A stretch of DNA of 64,000 nucleotides, from assembly GCA_903849645.1 (NCBI GenBank), contig CAINJJ010000038.1:1-64000 (forward strand). Direction: 5' to 3'. This document shows positions 59,738 through 64,000 of the stretch, piece after piece (position 1 is the stretch's first letter; each line of letters begins with the position of its first letter). This stretch comes from an uncultured Acidobacteriaceae bacterium (GTDB lineage Bacteria; Acidobacteriota; Terriglobia; Terriglobales; Acidobacteriaceae). The notes under the pieces are model-generated. The model was given only the letters and a program-made list of their open reading frames with translations. It was not told the origin of the DNA and ran no database searches. A program made the translations under genes and the position numbers.

Positions 59738-60946
59738 CTAATAACTCGATGCAAACATCGCGCGCAGCTTGGTGCGCAGCGTATTCTTTTCGGCCGCCCG
59801 ACTCACACGCGTCCGGTGTGCGTACAAAAGCATCCCAATGGCGGTGGAGTAGCCTGGGTGCACCAGCTCTCCCGGCATATTCGATAGACGCACCGGCAGC
59901 CCGGTCCGCGCCGGCACCCGCAACTGGCTCTCCGCCACGTCCAGCATCCCCGGCAGCATTGAGCCGCCGCCGGTCAGCACGCAGCCCGACCCCAGCGCAT
60001 CCACAACGCCCCCAACCCGCAGGCTTTCCTTCACAAAATAGAGCAGTTCCCGCGCCCGCGGTTCCAGAATTTCCGCCATCGAGCGCAGCCGCAGGGCTTG
60101 CGGCAGGGGGTTCTGAATCTCAATCTCCGCATGCTGGGCCACGGCCGTCACCACGGCATGGCCGTAGGCCCGCTTCAGCTCCTCGGCCAGCGCCACCGGC
60201 ATCTGCAACCCCACCGCCAGGTCGTTGGTAAAGTGCTGCCCGCCAATCGGTATCGACGCCGTGTGCGCCACAGCGCCCTCAAAAAACACCACCAGGTCGC
60301 TGGAGTGCGCTCCGATATCCACCAGGCACACGCCCAAATCCCGCTCGTCCGCCGTCAGCGTGGCCTCCGCCGAGGCCAGCGACTCCAGCACCGCCTCCGC
60401 CACCGAGAGCCCCGCGCGATTGGCGCAGGTCACCGCGCTCTGCACCGCGCTGCCCGAGCAGGTGGCGATATGCAGGTCCACTTCCAGCCGCGAACCCACC
60501 ATCCCCACCGGGTCAAAGATCCCCGGCTGATCGTCCAGGATGAACTGCCGCGGCAGCAGGTGCAGGATCGTCCGGTCCGCCGGCCGCTCGATGGCCCGCG
60601 CCCGCTCCACCGCCGAGCGCACGTCTTCCGGTCCAATCTCCCGCATCCGACTGCCCAGCACAATGCCGCCGTTGGTATTGAGCCCGCGGATATGCGGCCC
60701 GCCCACGCCCAGCACGCACTCGTCAATGTTGACCCGCGAAACGCGCTCGGCCTGCTCGTTGGCCGCCTTCACCGCCTTGGTGGCCGGGCCCAGTTCAGAG
60801 ATCAGCCCCTTCCGCATCCCTGCCGACTCAACCTGCCCGTGCCCGCAATAGCGCAGCGCGCCTTCATTCACCTCGGCCGCCAGCATCCGCGTCCATGCGC
60901 TGCCAATATCCAGCACCACGATCAGGTTGTCCTGCCTCTGGCTCAT
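59738..60946 (-). CDS. ftsA: Cell division protein FtsA
   Basis: Actin-like ATPase that tethers FtsZ to the membrane, about 402 aa. LIVVLDIGSAWTRMLAAEV (phosphate-1), GVGGPHIRGLNTNGGIVLG, VCLVDIGAHSSDLVVFFEG (phosphate-2), ASIPIGGQHFTNDLA and GCVLTGGGSMLPGML (adenosine) are all clear. The C-terminal KNTLRTKLRAMFASSY is an amphipathic membrane-targeting end. ATG 60946 follows GAGGGG at suitable spacing; GTG 60955 would give a GTGA overlap with the ftsQ stop. Order ftsQ-ftsA-ftsZ is standard. Confidence 0.96.
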   Translation of the reverse strand: MSQRQDNLIVVLDIGSAWTRMLAAEVNEGALRYCGHGQVESAGMRKGLISELGPATKAVKAANEQAERVSRVNIDECVLGVGGPHIRGLNTNGGIVLGSRMREIGPEDVRSAVERARAIERPADRTILHLLPRQFILDDQPGIFDPVGMVGSRLEVDLHIATCSGSAVQSAVTCANRAGLSVAEAVLESLASAEATLTADERDLGVCLVDIGAHSSDLVVFFEGAVAHTASIPIGGQHFTNDLAVGLQMPVALAEELKRAYGHAVVTAVAQHAEIEIQNPLPQALRLRSMAEILEPRARELLYFVKESLRVGGVVDALGSGCVLTGGGSMLPGMLDVAESQLRVPARTGLPVRLSNMPGELVHPGYSTAIGMLLYAHRTRVSRAAEKNTLRTKLRAMFASSY

Positions 60947-60951
60947 GGCGC

Positions 60952-62253
60952 TCACTGCCCCTCGGCAGCCACGGCTGCCGGCTTTCCTGTTGGGGCGGCC
61001 TTCCGCTTGTTCCCGTTCAACGCGGCCCGCTGGGCCTCCGCGCGCTTCTTCTCCTGCGCCTTCTCTTTCGCCGTCTTGGGCTTGGCGGCCGTCTTCACGC
61101 CCGCCTTGTTCCCAGCCTTCCCCTGGCCCGCCTTTGTACTGGATTTGGGTGCGGCGGCCTTCCCGCCTGCCGCCTTGGCGCCCGGCTTCACCGCCGCGCC
61201 GCCGGCCTTCGGCTTGTCCGGCGCTGCGTCCGCGCCGGCGCCGCCCGCATCCTGCCCGGCTGCCGCTGCCTCCGCCACATTCGCCCCATGCGCCATCTCC
61301 AGCACCACCTGCTGCTCATAGCGCAGATCCACCGCCGTCAGCTTCGGATACTGCTGCCGCCACTCCGCAATATGCGCCTTGTAGCGCTCATACCGCTCCA
61401 GAAACCGCTCGTTTCCAAAGTGCAGCAGCGTGGTGTCGTCCTGCATCGTCACCCGTGCGTCTTCCTGGTCCGTCAGGTCGATCTCTGAAATCTGCTCTGA
61501 CAGCTTCTGCCCGTTGCCGTCCAGCTCGCCCAGCAGCCTCAGGTAGACCGCCATCCGCGTCCTGCGCGCCGTCAGCGAGTCCCCGGCATCAATCCCGGTA
61601 ATCGTGGGAAATGAGTAGTGGTGCTTGGCCATCGCCGCCGCCGGCATCGACAGCAGCACCCCATTCGCGTCCACCAGACCGAAATCGTGCCCCTGGCGCG
61701 CAAACGCCACCGGCTGCCGTTCCACCAGTTCCACGCGAATCTGATCCGGCAACAGCCGCATCACCGTCGCGTGCTCCACCCACGGAATCTGCTCCAGTTG
61801 CCTGCGCCGCTCGCCCAACGGGACAAAGAAGATGTTGCGCCCCACATCCTCGCCAAACACCGGCAGCAGCTCCGCGCGGCTCACCTGCGTCAGCCCGCTG
61901 GCCTCAATGTTGCCGGCCCCCTCGATGCGAAAGCGCCCGTCCCGCGCCAGGTAGGACTTCAGGAGATCAACGGAAACCACCAGGCCCGCCAAGACCGCCA
62001 GCACACCCAGCCCCAGAAACACGCGCGCAACCGTACTCGCCGGCCGCCACCACGGGGTGCGGGGCCTGCTGAAGCGAGTCACGCCAGGGTACGAAGGTTC
62101 ATCGCCCTCCGCCGGCCCAAAATCCAGCGGCATGCCCGGCAGGGCGCGCCCTTTGGGAGGCACAGCCTGCTGCACGCGCCGGAAGCGAGGCTCCGCGGGC
62201 GCTTCTTCTTCCCACCCTGAGGGTCGAGTTTTGTTTCCGTCGTTGATCGTCAC
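60952..62253 (-). CDS. ftsQ: Cell division protein FtsQ with long basic C-terminal tail
   Basis: Divisome scaffold of 433 aa. A roughly 70-residue cytoplasmic tail and a membrane helix (ARVFLGLGVLAVLAGLVVSV) precede the POTRA domain (FRIEGAGNIEASGLTQVSR...VPLGERRRQLEQIPWVEHATVMRL) and the beta domain (RVELVERQPVAFARQGHDFGLVD...ISEIDLTDQEDARVTMQDD). The fold is complete by about residue 320. Residues about 325-433 are an added Ala/Gly/Lys-rich tail (KPKAGGAAVKPGAKAAGGKA, then KTAKEKAQEKKRAEAQRA), strongly basic and disordered, in the periplasm. It is the first gene of the minus-strand dcw arm. In most genomes murC precedes it; here a promoter region does. Confidence 0.92.
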   Translation of the reverse strand: MTINDGNKTRPSGWEEEAPAEPRFRRVQQAVPPKGRALPGMPLDFGPAEGDEPSYPGVTRFSRPRTPWWRPASTVARVFLGLGVLAVLAGLVVSVDLLKSYLARDGRFRIEGAGNIEASGLTQVSRAELLPVFGEDVGRNIFFVPLGERRRQLEQIPWVEHATVMRLLPDQIRVELVERQPVAFARQGHDFGLVDANGVLLSMPAAAMAKHHYSFPTITGIDAGDSLTARRTRMAVYLRLLGELDGNGQKLSEQISEIDLTDQEDARVTMQDDTTLLHFGNERFLERYERYKAHIAEWRQQYPKLTAVDLRYEQQVVLEMAHGANVAEAAAAGQDAGGAGADAAPDKPKAGGAAVKPGAKAAGGKAAAPKSSTKAGQGKAGNKAGVKTAAKPKTAKEKAQEKKRAEAQRAALNGNKRKAAPTGKPAAVAAEGQ

Positions 62254-62385
62254 GCCCGAGCAAGGTCGTGAGAGTCGCCAGCCTTCACTATAGCCCGGCA
62301 GCGGCCAGCATTTTCTCTAACCCTGCCGGGAGGAATCCGCGCCGTTACGGGGCACCCGGGCCAGCCCATGCAATAAGCTACCCTC

Positions 62386-63417
62386 ATGATGCGCCTCCAC
62401 TCTCTGCGGCTTTCTCTTCTGCTCCTCGCGCTCGCGCCCGCCCTGTCTTCCGCCGCCCAGCCCGCCCCTGCCTACCACTACTTCCGCCTCGGCAACCCCG
62501 CCAACCTGCCCGCCGCCGTCTCCCGCCCCGGATACGCCCTGATGGGCGGCGGCAGCGACCTCGACCCGGCCTTCCGCTTCCTCTGCGACCGCGCCGGGGG
62601 CGGCGACCTGCTGGTCCTCCGCGCCACCGGTGACGACGACTACAACCCCTACGTTCAGAACCTCTGCCACCTCAACTCCGTCGCCACCCTCATCCTCCCC
62701 GACCGCCCCTCCGCCCAGGACCCCTTCGTCGCCGCCGCCATCCGCAACGCCAGCGCCCTCTTCATCTCCGGCGGAGACCAGGCCAACTACATCAACCACT
62801 GGATGGGCACCCCCGTGCAGGACGAGCTCAACAGCGCCATCCGCCGCGGCGTCCCCATCGGCGGCACCAGCGCGGGCCTTGCCGTCCTCGGCGAGTGGGC
62901 CTACACCGCCCAGGGCGACGCCCCCGACGACAAGGACCTAGACAGCAAAACCACCCTCGCCAACCCCTTCCACCCCCGCGTAACCCTGGTCCGCGGCTTC
63001 CTCGACATCCCCATCCTCAAAGGCGTCATCACGGACACGCACTTCGCCAAACGCAATCGCATGGGCCGCCTGCTGGTCTATCTGGCCCGCCTCAATGAAC
63101 CCGACGGCAAGCCTCTGCCTCTGCCCGGCCGCTCCATCCGCGGCATCGGCGTCGAACAGGCCGCCGCCCTCCTCGTCGAGCCGGACGGAAGCGCAACCGT
63201 CGTCGGCAAGGGAGACGCATACTTTGTCGATGCCAGCCATGCCGATGGCAGGGTGGAAAGTGGCAAGCCGCTCAACTTCGGCGACTACGCCCTGCTAAAG
63301 GTCGCGCCGGGCCACAAATTCAACCTCAAGACCTGGACCGGCGATGCCACCCCCTACACCCTCTCGGTCCACGCCGGCGCTGTTCGCTCATCGCAACCCG
63401 GCAATGCCATCTACTAA
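62386..63417 (+). CDS. Secreted cyanophycinase-like peptidase (S51 family)
   Basis: Serine peptidase of the dipeptidase E/cyanophycinase family, 343 aa. The signal peptide is LRLSLLLLALAPALSSAAQP. The mature part has ALMGGGSDLDPAF, LVLRATGDDDYNPYV, NASALFISGGDQANYINHW, and the nucleophile elbow IGGTSAGLAVLGEWA with the catalytic Ser in GTSAG; GVITDTHFAKRNRMGRLL follows. Cyanophycinase degrades the Asp-Arg polymer cyanophycin; extracellular forms let soil bacteria feed on it. No cyanophycin synthetase is in the window. A TAAGCT lies 5 nt before ATG 62386, suggesting a leaderless transcript. It is divergent from ftsQ. Confidence 0.88.
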   Translation: MMRLHSLRLSLLLLALAPALSSAAQPAPAYHYFRLGNPANLPAAVSRPGYALMGGGSDLDPAFRFLCDRAGGGDLLVLRATGDDDYNPYVQNLCHLNSVATLILPDRPSAQDPFVAAAIRNASALFISGGDQANYINHWMGTPVQDELNSAIRRGVPIGGTSAGLAVLGEWAYTAQGDAPDDKDLDSKTTLANPFHPRVTLVRGFLDIPILKGVITDTHFAKRNRMGRLLVYLARLNEPDGKPLPLPGRSIRGIGVEQAAALLVEPDGSATVVGKGDAYFVDASHADGRVESGKPLNFGDYALLKVAPGHKFNLKTWTGDATPYTLSVHAGAVRSSQPGNAIY

Positions 63418-63424
63418 GCCCAGT

Positions 63425-63662
63425 GCACCCGCCCCGGAGGGGCGAAACAACCGCCCCGGACCGGGTCAAATGAAGGCATGTCCCTCCGCCCACCCCGATA
63501 CGCCCCAGAAGAACAACTTGCCTCTACACCCGCCCCGAGAGGGCTGAAACGGAGGACCAGCCACCGCACCCGCCCCGGAGGGGCGAAGGAGAATAGCCCA
63601 GGACAAGCGAAGCGCAGTCCTGGGTTAGCGCCCAAAAGGCTGCCAAGCCCCGTAGGGGCGAA
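63425..63662. repeat. CCCCGGAGGGGCGAA-type repeat cluster
   Basis: Near-identical copies of ACCCGCCCCGGAGGGGCGAA at 63425-63446 and 63566-63588, a variant at 63526-63549 (CCCCGAGAGGGCTGAA) and a GCCCCGTAGGGGCGAAG copy at 63644-63662. Between them CCCAGGAC (63597-63604) pairs with GTCCTGGG (63617-63624). The 63418-63686 gap carries no gene. Confidence 0.8.
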
Positions 63663-63686
63663 GCAACCGCCCCCACCCGTCCCACT

Positions 63687-64000
63687 TCACTTCCGCAGCA
63701 GATTCTTGGCAATAAACAGCACGTTCGCCGGCCGCTCCGCCAGCCTGCGCATGAAATACGGGTACCACTCCCCGCCAAACGGCACATATACCCGCACCTT
63801 GTACCCGTCGGCCACCAGCTTGCGCTGCAGGTCGCGCCGCACCCCAAACAGCATCTGGAACTCGAACCGGCTGCGGTCGATTCCCTGCTGCAGCGCGTAG
63901 CTCTTCGCCTCCGCAATCATCGCCTCGTCGTGTGTTGCCAGCCCGTGAAAGATGCCGCTCTCCAGCAGCGCGCAACTGAGCCGGATGTAGTTCCGATCCA
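63687..64000 (-). CDS. Proline dehydrogenase, C-terminal part (gene runs off the window)
   Basis: The minus-strand frame is open to the window edge and encodes at least 104 residues. DRNYIRLSCALLESGIFHGL, then ATHDEAMI, RSRFEFQMLFGVRRDLQRKL, VRVYVPFGGEWYPYFMRRLAERPANV are the terminal signatures of the PRODH (PutA-type) TIM barrel that oxidises proline to pyrroline-5-carboxylate with FAD. The stop at 63687 follows AKNLLRK. The N-terminal two thirds lie beyond position 64000. Whether it is fused to a P5C dehydrogenase cannot be seen, but the C-terminus ends at the proline dehydrogenase domain. Confidence 0.93.
   Translation of the reverse strand, partial: DRNYIRLSCALLESGIFHGLATHDEAMIAEAKSYALQQGIDRSRFEFQMLFGVRRDLQRKLVADGYKVRVYVPFGGEWYPYFMRRLAERPANVLFIAKNLLRK

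Overview
The window is high-GC DNA (roughly 64-65% by eye) and reads as a chromosomal segment of an acidobacterium, most likely class Terriglobia. This rests on gene content, not on a database search. Pointers are an Oar-like TonB-dependent receptor with an N-terminal carboxypeptidase-regulatory domain, a fused beta-propeller/phosphoesterase, many secreted hydrolases and amidohydrolases, and intergenic repeats of the GGGCTTTAGCCC and GCCCCGTAGGGGCGAA type. No rRNA, tRNA, CRISPR array or insertion sequence was recognised.

Layout. 0-2.7 kb: a lower-GC ORF of phage/surface character and a Fic-family AMPylase whose promoter carries three copies of a 9-bp operator half-site. 2.8-11 kb: housekeeping genes (recG, acpS, an MCE/MlaD protein, leuS plus a membrane protein). 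11-14.4 kb: an accessory patch with a HigBA toxin-antitoxin module, endonuclease IV, and an unrecognised three-gene low-GC cassette (66 aa, 380 aa PD-(D/E)XK-like, 111 aa) behind its own operator-bearing promoter. 14.5-23.6 kb: glycan and phosphate scavenging (propeller-phosphoesterase, nagA, GlcNAc-kinase-like ATPase, ENPP-type phosphodiesterase, GH27 alpha-galactosidase) and a cytidylate-kinase-like protein. 23.7-30 kb: a tripartite efflux system in which RND permease and TolC-type outer-membrane factor are one 1472-residue ORF, with adaptor and divergent TetR regulator. 30-35 kb: a Tat-exported (alpha/alpha)6 glycosidase and the TonB receptor. 35-40 kb: an ATP-grasp ligase, an orphan antitoxin behind a decayed toxin remnant, a YbdK-type carboxylate-amine ligase, and hemE-hemH. 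40-53 kb: secreted amidohydrolases (one lacking its metal ligands), DinB protein, murC, a 39-bp tandem-repeat array, small low-complexity proteins, a phytoene-desaturase-like flavoprotein with divergent TetR, dxs, SRPBCC and DUF2127 proteins.

53-62 kb holds the division cluster in an unusual arrangement: mraZ-rsmH-ftsL-ftsI on the plus strand converge on ftsQ-ftsA-ftsZ on the minus strand, with the central murE-murG block absent from the window and murC about 14 kb away. The two arms face each other across a terminator and repeat hairpins. The window closes with a secreted cyanophycinase, a repeat patch and the 3' part of a proline dehydrogenase gene running off the edge.

The most unusual items are the Fic operator array, the RND-TolC fusion, the split and inverted dcw cluster, the unrecognised nuclease-like cassette, the decayed toxin next to an intact antitoxin, and a set of apparent leaderless promoters.
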